Source: Cephalotus follicularis
Taxonomy: Eukaryota > Streptophyta > Magnoliopsida > Oxalidales > Cephalotaceae
DNA: 64,000 bases
Direction: 5' to 3'
NCBI GenBank assembly: GCA_001972305.1
Contig: BDDD01005838.1
Coordinates: forward strand, 1-64,000
Both the position numbers and the translations under genes were made by a program. Positions 45,874-56,381 of this stretch are shown here, in pieces; positions within the stretch are counted from its first letter, which is position 1; every line of letters begins with the position of its first letter. The notes under the pieces were generated by a model, which ran no database searches, was not told the origin of the DNA, and worked only from the letters and a program-made list of their open reading frames with translations.

Positions 45874-47053
45874 TTTGTACCAGGAAGTGTAGAAATTGTA
45901 AACTGATCAATTGAATTGTTTGTGGTTGCAAATATCCCTGTTATGTTATATTGTAACCATTATTACTGTTATGGGGTAAAATTCTACTGATATGCATACA
46001 TATTCACGAATTTACCAACTTAATGCTTAAAGCATAAAACAATGATTTGTAAACGGTTTTCTACTTGAAAATCTTATTATCATACCAACTGATATTTTCC
46101 GCTTTATAGAGGCACTGTTACTGTTTTGTTCTCCAATCGAGAACCACTACTGTACTGATATCATTTTCCTCAATTGAGATGTACGGCCACTGAAATGTTA
46201 TATGTTTCTAAAGAAAACCCACTGATATTGCATATTATTTATATATGTAGTATCATTACTGAATTGCACTGAATGAATTGATTGTCTATGCTTACTGCCG
46301 TAGTTTAGTGATGGAGGATATCACTGACTACGGATGTGATTCTGGGTGCCAGGAGTGGCCAGAGCATCACCCAAACTGTCTACTTTGCAGAATTCACTGT
46401 TAAACTACCCGCCAACGCCGGTAGTAAATGTTACCTACCTATCATCTTCGGAGTGAAGGTGATAGTTAGGTGGTGCACAGTTGGTGCTAGGAGTTAGCGA
46501 CAGGTGACACCCAACCACTGTTTGAATTGATTGTACCCTTGTGCGGTATTCTTGCATATGGATTGTCTATGACCACTTGGCATGTTTGCTTATATATTGG
46601 CACATTAAAATATTATTTTCAATATAAACTGTCATACATGTTGCATTCAAATATTCCTTAGCATGCATTATCTTCCTACTTAGCCAAGTGAGGACAACGG
46701 CTAACCCCTACAATTTCAGATTGAGCGAAGACGTTGGAGTTGATGCTGAAGCGTGGAGAGCTTCTTTTGTCATCTTAAGGTTGTTATTTCTTTTGATGTA
46801 TTGCAATGAATGAACGAATCATACCTCGTTTATGTTGTATTTCCTTATGTTAAGGATAATATTGGACTTGTACCCACACATAGTATGGGATGTGTGTGGA
46901 CGGCTTGTAATTATATTCCGCCTTATTGACTGTTTCCGCATATTATTTATATTCTGTTGAATGAAATGCTGGAATGTATGTTAAATACTGATATCACCAT
47001 ATATGCTTGTCTTAATGGTATGGAACCGAATAACGGGGTGTGACACACTACGC

Positions 47054-47071
47054 TCCCTGGCAACGGCACCA
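47054..47071 (-). other. Primer binding site, Athila copy E
   Basis: On the minus strand TGGTGCCGTTGCCAGGGA, an Athila-type site, lies a few bases from the LTR end at 47078. Confidence 0.85.
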
Positions 47072-47077
47072 AAATTT

Positions 47078-48649
47078 TGATGGTTGTCGTTAGGCTGAAT
47101 CAAAATTACCCTAATCTAACAATTTAGCAAGTGGAAGTAGGGATCGTTCCCACGAATAGCTGAAAGGAGATGCTATAAAAAGAAACCTAGGATGCACTAA
47201 AACATAAAATGAATGAACAATACAAATAATATAGAAAAGATGATTGATTGGATTAAACTATGGCAATGAGAAATTGAACAATTAAAATTAAATATCTAAT
47301 GTAAACTAACAAAATGAATAAATAAGAAAAGTAATATGAAAAAGCAATCTCGTAGATGTGAGAATCCCCGCATGCATATATATATATATTCAAATTCATG
47401 GCACAAGTTTTAGTTTAGTGCAGAAAATTACTGAATTAGCCTAGGTACAACATATCCTGTCAAATCTTGATACTCTCACAAGATTGATTGGTTAAAGGGT
47501 GTCTTTGGTTAACACAGTAAACTAGTGATTTAGACTAGGTACAACCTATCCTATCACACATTGATACTCTCAAAAGGTTGATTGGTTAAATGGTGTCATT
47601 GGTTCAATCACATAAAAAACATTGCATGATGTTGATGAATTAGAGCTACGAACACTAAAACATCAAAATAGATTTTATATCATTAAAAATTATTCTCATC
47701 AATTTTGTCACTACATTAACAAGAAAAAGTGTCGTACAAATATGCAATTAAACTTGAAATCAAAACAGAAATATATATATAATATGGGTTCATCTACATT
47801 TAAAGATTAAAATACTTCACCAAGCATAATGATAGAGGTAGAAATTTTCTACAGATAATTCTTCATTAAAACCAGCAGCTTTTCTCTTTGTCTCGCTTCC
47901 CTCTGCCTCCTACCACTTTCACCTGTCTCTCCTACTGCTCTCGTCAATTTGTGATTTTTATTCTCATATATATATATATCCGACTTAACCTAAAACATAA
48001 ATTAAAACGTGCGGCGCTCTTGTTTTATTTCCGCATTTGACATGGAGAAATCTGGCGCATGATGCACGCATGAAATGCATGGGCTGGACGTTTGATGCTT
48101 TGATGCATGGCAGGCGCATGAATTGATGCTGGGCTTCGTGGCACTGCTTAATTGGTTAGCATGATGGAAAGTTGATGTTGCATGCATGGAGGAGATGCTA
48201 GGCTTGATGCGCATGGAGGCAAGGCTGAATTGAGGCTTGATCACGTACAAATTGAGAATATGGAGAAAGAAACATCGTGATGATGTCAGCATGGATTCCA
48301 TTTTCATGAATATTTGTTTTATTGTGATATCTATTTATCGGAACTTGAGAATAAAGTGGCCCAAGAACTAAAAGTGGTCCAAATAATTATACGAACAAAA
48401 TGAACCCAATATTCAATATCTTTTGAATCTTAAATTTTGACTTCTCTTGCTTAAGTGAGTATACTCTTGAACCGATCTTTGACTTCAAACTACTTTAACT
48501 CGAAAAGTAGCGTTTTAGCTTCATTTTCTCTTATTCCATAATAATAAACATAATACCTAAAAATCCAATACATACAACAACAGTAGTCTATTTTAAGCAT
48601 AACAATATAATAAATAAATGATTAAAATAACACATTTTTATGCTTATCA
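47078..48649 (-). repeat. Athila copy E 5' LTR (complete, 1572 bp)
   Basis: Begins TGATAAGCATAAAAATG on the minus strand (48649) and ends CATCA (47078). The only complete Athila LTR in the window, and the reference for the middle LTR and the fragment at 9293-9715. It abuts pol of element G at 48650. Confidence 0.88.
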
Positions 48650-49440
48650 GTTCCAAACACTAAATGGCCGAGACCTACCACAGTGACTGAGGTTAGAAGT
48701 TTTCTGGGTTCGGCTGGTTACTATAGGTGTTTTGTGGAAGGCTTTTCCTCTATAGCCTTGCCTTTGACACAGCTTATGAGAAATTGAGCAAAATTTGTGT
48801 GGAATGAAGAACGGGAGAAAAGTTTTGAAAAATTGAAGAGCGGTCTTGTGTCTGCGCCAATTCTTGATTTCCATCTGGGTCCGGAGGATACCAGATTTAC
48901 AGTGATGCTTCCAAGAAGGGTTTGGGATGTGTATTGACGCAGCATGGTCATGTTATAGCTTACGCTTCAAGACAGCTTAAGCCTTATGAAATGAACTACC
49001 CTACACATGACCTTGAGTTAGCACCGATGGTTTTTCCTTTGAAAATATGGAGACATTATCTGTACGGAGAAACTTGTGAGATTTTCACCGATCACAAGAG
49101 TCTCAAGTACATTTTCACTCAGAACAAGTTGAATATGCGTTAGAGAAAGTGGTTGGAGCTTCTTAATGATTATGATGATAATATTCAGTACCACCCTGGT
49201 AAGGCGAATGTGGTGACTGACGCTCTTAGTAGGAAGATTTCAGGGAGTGTGGTGGCTTTGCTCACACAACCTCAGTTGATTGTGGATATGGAGCGGTGGG
49301 AGTTAAATTTGTTCGTTCGAGGTTCAGGAGGTTTTGTTGCTGGTATGAATTTAGAACCCACTCTTATATCTCGGATTAAGGCGGCTCAGAGTGATGATGG
49401 TGACTTATGGGCTTTAGTTCAGAATGTGGATGAGGGTAAG
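48650..49440 (+). pseudogene. RT thumb/connection and RNase H, chromovirus G
   Basis: Starts abruptly after the Athila LTR at PNTKWPRPTTVTEVRSFL, in the RT connection region. RNase H shows [35 protein letters not shown] and NVVTDALSR, so its acidic residues are present. An in-frame TGA near 48786, a one-base shift near 48868 and a TAG at 49141-49143 (where H has Gln: NMRQRRW) break it. The upstream gag-protease-RT of G lies left of the window, beyond the Athila tandem. Confidence 0.85.
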
Positions 49441-50789
49441 TAGTTGGAGTTTCGTGTGGATGCTCATGGAGTTATATGGTTGGGTAGACGGTTATGTGTG
49501 CCTGCTGATCCAAAAATCAGAGAAGTCGTTATGTCTGAGGCACACAGTTCTTCGTTCTCTATACATCCTGGTTCTACTAAAATGTATAGAGACATGAAGA
49601 GGAATTTCTGGTGGAATGGGATGAAGAGGGATGTAGCGGAATTTGTTGGAAGACGTTTGATTTGTCAGCAGGTTAAAATTGAACATTAGCGAGCTAGTGG
49701 ACTGCTACAACCTTTGGACATTCTAGTATGGAAATGGGAGAGCTTAGCTATGGATTTTGTTACTGGCTTGCCAAGGACTTTCAGGAGGAATGATGCTATA
49801 TGGGTAGTGGTGGATAGATTGACTAAATCGGCTCACTTTCTAGATATCCGAGAAGGTTTTTATATGGATCGATTGGTAGAGAACTTTCAGCAGGAGATAG
49901 TGAGACATCATGGGACACCGGTATCCATTATTTCGGATAGGGATCCCCGTTTCACTTCTAGATTTTGGAAGGGGTTTCAGAAGGCGTGGGGTACACGGTT
50001 CAATTACAACACAGCTTTCCACCCACAGTGGATGGGCAGTCAAAGAGGACCATCCAGACTTTAGAGAACGTGTTGAGGTCTTGTGCTTCAGAGTGGACTG
50101 GAAACTGGGATAAGTATTTGAGCTTGGTGGAGTTTGGTTACAACAACAGCTGGCATGCTAGTATTCGGATGGCACCTTTTGAGGCTTTGTATGGGAGGAA
50201 GTGTCAAACTCTGACCTGTTGGGATGAGGTAGGAGAAAAAGTTATCGAAGGATCTGAGCTAGTCCTGATCACTACTGAAAAAGTGACAATAGCTAGGGAA
50301 AGATTGAAGGCAGCTCAATCCCGACAGAAGAGTTATGCTGATAAGCATCGGAGGGACTTGGACTTTAAAGCAGGTGAACATGTGTTTTTGAAGGTTTCAC
50401 CTTGGAAAGGAGTTCGTCGGTTTGGTTTGAAGGGGAAGTTAAGTATTGGGTTTATAGGACCTTTTGAGGTTTTGGAAAAAGTTGGCGCAGTTGCTTATCA
50501 GTTAGCTTTGCCTCCACAGTTAGCACATGTCCATAATGTGTTCTATGTGTCTATGTTGAGGGGTTATCAGTACCATCCCCTGCATGTGGTCCACTATCCT
50601 TTGGACAGGATTCGGGAGGATTTATCTTGTGAAGTGGAGGCTGAGGCTATTCTGGATCGACAGGAACATGTTACTCGTAGCAAGACCATTTCGTTTGTTA
50701 AGGTCTTGTGGAAAAATCTTCCAGAGTGAGAAGCTACATGGGAGTTAGAGGAACATATCTGGAAGGAATACCCTCGTCTGTTTGAGTAA
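49441..50789 (+). pseudogene. Integrase with chromodomain-like tail, chromovirus G
   Basis: The zinc finger has lost a Cys (GRRLICQQVK, where H has ARCLTCQRVK). The catalytic Asp residues remain (MDFVTGLP; IISDRDPRFTSRFW), but the Glu of DD35E is Lys (GQSKRTIQTLE). Stops at 49441-49443, 49687-49689 (H: EHQKPAG) and 50727-50729 and a frameshift near 50035 break the frame. The C-terminus has KVLW and EATWELEEHIWKEYPRLFE, the Tekay-like chromodomain tail, ending at 50789. Confidence 0.88.
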
Positions 50790-50832
50790 GGTATGTGTTT
50801 TTCTATGATTTCGGAATGAATTTTTTTTTTTT

Positions 50833-50844
50833 AGGGGGTGTGGA
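50833..50844 (+). other. Polypurine tract of element G
   Basis: AGGGGGTGTGGA directly before the TGTAATATCCCG start of the 3' LTR, after a T run. Confidence 0.88.
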
Positions 50845-50977
50845 TGTAATATCCCGTTCCATTGCCTATATGTTTAATGTTGTATGTTATGTTTTGTCGG
50901 ATGCTATATGTTTTATACCGTTGGACCGTTTGATTTTGTTTTTCAAAACTCTTTCATTTTTCGTTCCTGGGCGTTAA

Positions 50978-51105
50978 GCGTCGACGCCATTGTTGTAACC
51001 GTCGACGCCTTAGCACTCATAGGTAAAGGGCTGACGCCTTGTTTTTACCGTTGACGCTTTAGTTGAATGAGTTAAGCGCTGACGCTTATTCTAAACCGGC
51101 AATGC
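50978..51105. repeat. GCGTCGACGC array (6 sites), G LTR, upstream array
   Basis: Sites at 50978 (perfect), 50999, 51028, 51048, 51076 and 51096; spacings 21, 29, 20, 28, 20, much like B1's 22, 21, 28, 21, 22. Variants CCGTTGACGC and GCGCTGACGC. Confidence 0.85.
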
Positions 51106-52072
51106 TTTAGTCGTTTTCCTTATTTGTTCATGGTCGGTGCAATCTGTTAGGAAAGGATTTTTTTTCCATAATTCGTTTATCTGCTTTTCCATCTAGGTTG
51201 AACTGCATGAAAGGAATGTCTTAATTCACCCGATTTTTGCCATTAAAACACACGTTTTCTTCATCCTTTTAAACTCCATCACTGCATTGTTTCAACATCA
51301 CCTGCACATTTCACAAACCAGAAGCAGCCATTTTTCATCGTATTTTGCACATCATTTGGAAGGTATGCTATGATACTGATTTATCATCATATATGGCTGT
51401 TATTGTTGATTAGAAAGCTTATAGATTGTTTAAAACTTTGTTGTTAATCCATGAAAACTGTCTTAGATAATGCAATACCAGAAATCATGGTTGAAGATGT
51501 CACACCCCGCCCTTCATTTCCGTTTAGGCACAAGCATATGTGGTGATATCAGAAAATAAATATAATATTCCAGCATTCCATTCAACAATTCATATATAAG
51601 CGGAAGCATTCAAAGCCGGAATATAAAATACAAGTCATCCGCACGCAGCCCATACTACGTGCAGGCACAATCCAACAATATCCTTATACATAAGGAAGTA
51701 CAACAACATCACGGGGTATGAACCGTTCATTACAAATACAGTACATCATAATAAAATAACAACCTTAAGATAGAAAGAAGCTCTCCAAAAGCTTCAGCAG
51801 CACCCTCCAACGTCTTCGCTTAATCCTAATTAACAGTAGCATATACAGCAACAATAGTAAAAGACAGTAGCAATTCAAGACATTCAATGAGGTCATTGTG
51901 TACCATAGTCATTCATGTGCAACTCACACAAGGGTTGCATACTTGTTTAGTTTCTGAAATGTAATTGTATATAAGGCTAGGATTGATTGTTCTAATCATC
52001 CATTTATGGGCCAAGTTAATTACATTAAAATTAAGGCCAAAACAGGACCTATATCAGAATTTCAACCCAGGA

Positions 52073-52185
52073 CAGTCGGCTGTTCTCAAGAACAGTCGGC
52101 TGTTTTGATTGAGTAGTCGACTGGTTTCTCTTGACAGTCGACTGGATAGGTTAAGTAGTCGACTGTAATGAAGAACAGTCGACTG
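52073..52185. repeat. CAGTCGACTG array (6 copies), solo LTR A2, downstream array
   Basis: Sites at 52073, 52093, 52114, 52135, 52156 and 52176, spacings 20, 21, 21, 21, 20, identical to H's array at 7863-7975. CAG- and TAG-starting copies alternate. Confidence 0.9.
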
Positions 52186-53219
52186 CTTTGCCTAGAAAAT
52201 GCAGGCAGTAGCAGGTTGTATATTTCAATGCCTAATACAAAACCAATCAATGCATGCAATCAATCAGAAAATAACCATACATGATATGCATACTCATATC
52301 TTCCAAAATATGTCATTACCCCTACCTCAATTGCTATCCCAATATCAATTGGGTTTGATCTCTCTCTTTGAGTTTCCAAGCCTTTTCACCAACCAATCTT
52401 CCAAAATCCAGCAGAATTTAATCTATAACATGCATGTTTACGGACACATGCATTAATATCAGTAAGTATCCATAATCCTCTCATTACAACTACAATTCCA
52501 ACAGTAGTTTATCACTAGTTCATTAAGCTTCATAATTACCCTTTTACAACTACTTTTGGACTCTTGTCAAATATATTTCAATTCCAGATTCTTGATCTTA
52601 ACGTGTTGACAGAAGATGTATATATATACTTAAGGGAATCAGTATACATATATCTTGACAACTAACAACAACTATAATTCGAATTGGAGTTATCAACAAT
52701 TCTCTAAGCTTCATATTCATATTTCTTACTCCCTTTCATTACCATTTCTAAATGTGACGCTATGGACAGTATACAGGTAACCATATGTACTACTGTGAGC
52801 CTACAACTTCAATCATAATCCAGATTGGAGGCTTACCAGGAATCAAAGCTTCAACTCCTTCTTTGAGCTCTAATCCTTCAACATGCAAGCTCCATCAATT
52901 TTCCAGCAACTCTCCTCTATCTTCAGTGTTTCTAACACTCACACTCAGACCAAATAGCTGATATAAAGGCTTAGGAGCTTTAGAATTTGCCAGATTCTCA
53001 GACTTCTCTTTTCTCTCTCACACATGTTCACTCCTCTCTCATTCTTCTATCTTTCTCTCACTACTCTGCTGTGATTGCAGGTTGCAGGTCTGCAGAGTGC
53101 ATGCAAGGCATTCCTTTTTGCATGTTCTGGTGGCTACTGTCTCGCATGACAGCTGCCCTTCATGCATTCCCTCTGATTCTGTCTCACAGGCATGCACAGA
53201 CACCTGTTCTGTACCATTC

Positions 53220-53298
53220 CAGTCGATTGTCTTCAACAGGCAGTCGACTGTCACACCACGCATCAGACAGTCGACTGTTGCCCTGTGACAGTCGGCTG
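53220..53298. repeat. CAGTCGACTG array (4 copies), solo LTR A2, upstream array
   Basis: Sites at 53220 (CAGTCGATTG), 53241, 53268 and 53289 (CAGTCGGCTG); spacings 21, 27, 21 as in H. Confidence 0.88.
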
Positions 53299-53669
53299 GT
53301 TGAGCTGGTTTAGGGTTTTCTTAAGTTTGATTTTCACCAATTTGTACCTCCATTCATCCCAAGCATTTACCAATCATAGAAATTATTATAATTGGACAAA
53401 TAACTCAATTAAAATGTATATTTTATTTTAAAATCGGGTCAATATACATTAATTGAATTTGCGGTTATTACAGAAGAGTTTTCATTGCCATGTCTAACCT
53501 ATTATCTATGTGTTTATGCATTAGAAATGTTATACTGATATTTTTCAATCATAAAATACATGTTTTAGAACCTACATGTTACTGTTTTATTGAATTACAT
53601 TGAGAAAAACAGGATTTTGATCATACTGCAACTGATACATCAACGTGTTCTTCATGTTTTCAACCCAAA

Positions 53670-53953
53670 GCGTCGACTCTTACGCTTTAACCATCGACGC
53701 TTGTGCATCGAAAAATTGTTTTAATTGTATTGCATGTGTTAAAGCGTCGATTGTTTTCACTACCTATCGACGCTTATATCTTAACTGTTGACGCTTTAGT
53801 TTAGGCGTCAACGCTTTTATCGTGTTGTCTTGCCTTTTGTCGACGCTTTGTCCAGCGCTTTGTGTTAATGTTTAGCTTTAAGCGCCAACGCTATGTCTTA
53901 AGCGCCGACGCTTTTATTGTAAACGTCAATGCTTTAGACACAAACGTCGACGC
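53670..53953. repeat. GCGTCGACGC array (about 11 sites), G LTR, downstream array
   Basis: Sites at 53670, 53691, 53744, 53764, 53785, 53805, 53837, 53882, 53902, 53923 and 53944. Most spacings are 20-21 bp. Many carry CA or TG in place of CG, as expected from decay of methylated CpG. Confidence 0.82.
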
Positions 53954-54530
53954 TTTCCTCTACAGTTTGTGATTAGCGCAAGTTATGTGATATTATGGTT
54001 TGGGTTATATGTTTAGGGTCCCAAATCATCTATTGCGACGATTAGGGTGATTCTGTACTTGATTTTGGTTCGTTATTGTGTTTGTTTGGTTTTGAACGGC
54101 TAAGGTATGGATTCTTCATTCTTGGATTTTTCCTTCGGTTTTATTGAAATGTATTCAATGCTGCTTTTAGTACGGATTTATTTTCTTCACCCTTGGATAT
54201 CTATTTCGGTTTTATTTTATAAATTCAGTTTTGATGAAAATGCAGATTTTATTTTGTTAACTCTTTTAATTATTTGTGGAATTAAATGAGTATGATTTTT
54301 AATTATAAAAGTATGTTAACTTTTATAATACGGATATGATAATGCTTTCGGATATGTTCAGAAAATGTTCAGAAAAACCGTTTATGATTTGAATTGTTTT
54401 TAGAATAAAACAATATTTTGAAATAATGACATACAGTGTTATACCTACCTATGGGGTCCCATAGGCATGTTCTTTGGCACGGAGGACATGACACCATCCG
54501 TGGCAGTGTGATCAGTCTACGACGTCTCTG

Positions 54531-54570
54531 TATATATATATATATATGTGTGTGTGTATGTGTGTGTGTA
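54531..54570. repeat. (TA)n(TG)n microsatellite in G LTR
   Basis: Compound dinucleotide run directly visible, next to the conserved hairpin region of the LTR. Confidence 0.92.
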
Positions 54571-55789
54571 CTCGGATTATCTGTATGGAATTATGAAATC
54601 GGATAAAATTATGAAATTCGGAAATTTATGAAATTATGAATTCGGATATTATGAGATTTTATAACTGTTTTATATAAGTATTCTATTTTATATTATGAAA
54701 GAGTATTTAATTTCTGATTTTAAAGTTCAGATATTTGTTTATCTTTCAAATTCCCGTTTATTGTTTTATATTCTATATCCGTACTGAGGTTTGCTCAGCC
54801 GCGCTTTTGTTTTCCATGCAGCAGGTTATCAGGAGCGCCAGGGGAATGTGTGATGAGAGATGTCAACCCTTTGTCTGAGGATCACCTAGGAGTTTGATCC
54901 TGTTATGTTTCAGTTGTCATATGGTCATGTTTAGGCCAGTATTATGAACAATATTTTGGTTTTGGAAATTTATGTCAAGGATTATGTTATTCTGATTTAA
55001 GTTTTGGAACCACCGCGTAATTTGAATAAAGTTAAGTTTATGTTTTGTTAAGTTTAGTCTTATATGTCCTGTAAGCACTCCCAACCATTCGGGGGTTGCA
55101 CACCACGTGCTGGAAAAAGGGTTGTCTTTGGGTATTGTCGAAGCTACATTGAGATGTATGAGCGAGTGCGCAATTGGGGATCGTCACACCCGGGTTGAGG
55201 GTGACCGGCTCTATTTATCTATGTACATTGTAGACTTAAAAGTCCTGATCAGACATAGGTGGACTGGGAACCAGAGGTTCCTGTGGGAGGTCTACCGATA
55301 GTCTCAGTGTGATCATAGATTCATAGTTATCGCAGCAATACTAGGGGTGACATTCATCCAAACCCTAGGCTGTGACCGGAGCCAAGTATGACGAGGGAAA
55401 CGTTATAGATATGCCGATGACTGGATAAAGCGACTGGCTATTCAGACCATGAATATATATGTGGTAATACATGGATCTGGGGGGTGACTAGTGCTCAGAA
55501 TGGGGTTGTTTTGATAGTCGGTGACTATTAGAATGGTCGTAACAGAATTCGGGATGTTCTGGGAATTTATTTTCATACCGAAGAACGATAGGATTTCGGG
55601 TCCTGCCAAACTTTGAACAGGTTGATATGTGGTGGGACACATGTCATTTAGTGAAAGGACAACATCAGGGAAGATGTTGCTTTGCTAATGAGTATTTCGT
55701 TTGTTGGATATAGGTCCATGCAGTGCCACGATGAAATATTCCAAGCATATGGTTTGAAAATATAAGAGATTGTCTCATCCTTGTCTTAG

Positions 55790-56091
55790 GCGTCAATGCC
55801 ATGAAGAGCATGTGTTGATGCCATCTATAGCTAGGGTCCTTGGGTGTCGACACCATCTAAAACAGGGACCTACGCGTTAACGCAATGGATAGCATGCGTT
55901 GACGCTATATCTAGCTTTGGTCGCTGGGCATTAAAGCAAAGGGCACGCGTTGACACCATTTTAAACCAGCGACTTATGCATTGACGTTGGGATGTTTATG
56001 TGCCGACGCTAAGACAAAAAGAGACTATGCGCCTGTTTCATCTTATCATTGGCGTTGACGCCAAGATAGAATGAGACTCATGGTTTTGACG
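55790..56091. repeat. GCGTYRACGC-type array (about 11 sites), K LTR
   Basis: Sites at 55790, 55812, 55844, 55874, 55896, 55928, 55947, 55978, 56000, 56052 and 56082. Spacings alternate near 22 and 31 bp. Mostly GCGTTGACGC, GCGTTAACGC and GTGTCGACAC forms, so it is a decayed dialect-2 array in a copia element. Two further sites lie at 56287 and 56308 (perfect GCGTCGACGC), after the promoter. Confidence 0.75.
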
Positions 56092-56176
56092 CCATGCTGG
56101 CTCACACACGGCATTTTACCAAACATGAGAGAAGTTGGTGTCACTTTTTGGGATAAAGTGGAGAGAGAAGTCAAAG

Positions 56177-56187
56177 TATATATATAG
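56177..56187 (+). promoter_or_regulatory. Putative TATA box of K LTR
   Basis: TATATATATAG, about 40 bp before a pyrimidine-rich tract (CTCTCTCTCTCTTTC near 56226-56280) typical of plant core promoters. The palindrome array lies just upstream. Inference from sequence only. Confidence 0.5.
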
Positions 56188-56381
56188 TTAATGACAAGAG
56201 GTCAAAGCTTACACAACACACTTTACCTTTTCTCTCTCTCTCTTTCTTCTTCCCTGCCGTCTCTGTTCTTTCTCCTGCTAGCGTACACGTTGATGCCATA
56301 CTCCTAGGCGTCGACGCCTAAATCGCCTGGTTCGATTTGCAACCATTTTCAACCCTCCTTTCACCCCTTAAAGTTCATTAT

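Larger units (their letters stand above)
39560..47045 (+). mobile_element. Chromovirus F (Tekay-type), with assembly gap
   Basis: Two family-A LTRs flank a gag-protease-RT start that is closely related to H. The insertion lies in the Athila leader; CACT at 39556-39559 and CACTA at 47046-47050 flank it. The first ~17 bases of the 5' LTR are missing. The coding region runs into 395 N, after which the second LTR begins about 68 bp inside. RT core, RNase H, integrase and PPT are not visible. Confidence 0.85.
44547..47045 (+). repeat. 3' LTR of element F
   Basis: Same LTR as 39560-42094, missing its first ~68 bp in the gap; ends GGGGTGTGACA. From about 45050 on it is almost identical to the 5' LTR, including an identical open frame of 66 codons at 45494-45694 (minus) that is a by-product. 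Before that, 44636-45050 is strongly diverged. Confidence 0.9.
9293..48649 (-). mobile_element. Athila-like Ty3/gypsy tandem (copies C and E sharing a middle LTR)
   Basis: Order on the minus strand: LTR (47078-48649), primer site, copy E (gag, protease, deleted pol, 3' internal), middle LTR (32353-33672, truncated), primer site, copy C (gag, protease, RT, RNase H, integrase, 3' internal), LTR fragment (9293-9715). The whole is split by H, B1, D and F. The right flank falls inside pol of chromovirus G, so the tandem is inserted in G. LTR-internal-LTR-internal-LTR structures arise by recombination between related copies; a deletion then removed the junction between the middle LTR and copy E. 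Confidence 0.75.
51498..53472 (-). repeat. Solo LTR A2 (family A), 1975 bp
   Basis: TGTCACACCCCG at 51498 and GCGGTTATTACA at 53472, TSD GAAGA at 51493-51497 and 53473-53477. No interior. Shorter than H's LTR, with about 0.7 kb lost near 51840. TATA motif near 52955-52967, arrays at 52073-52185 and 53220-53298. Confidence 0.92.
50845..55102 (+). repeat. 3' LTR of chromovirus G (about 2.28 kb without A2)
   Basis: Begins TGTAATATCCCG after the PPT and ends near GGGGGTTGCACA at about 55102, a decayed form of the family-B terminus. Shares the double stem-loop (54784-54822) and the CCTATGG-type hairpin (54452 region) with family B. Carries two GCGTCGACGC arrays. Solo LTR A2 is nested at 51498-53472. 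Beyond 55102 the sequence becomes copia LTR K. Confidence 0.85.
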
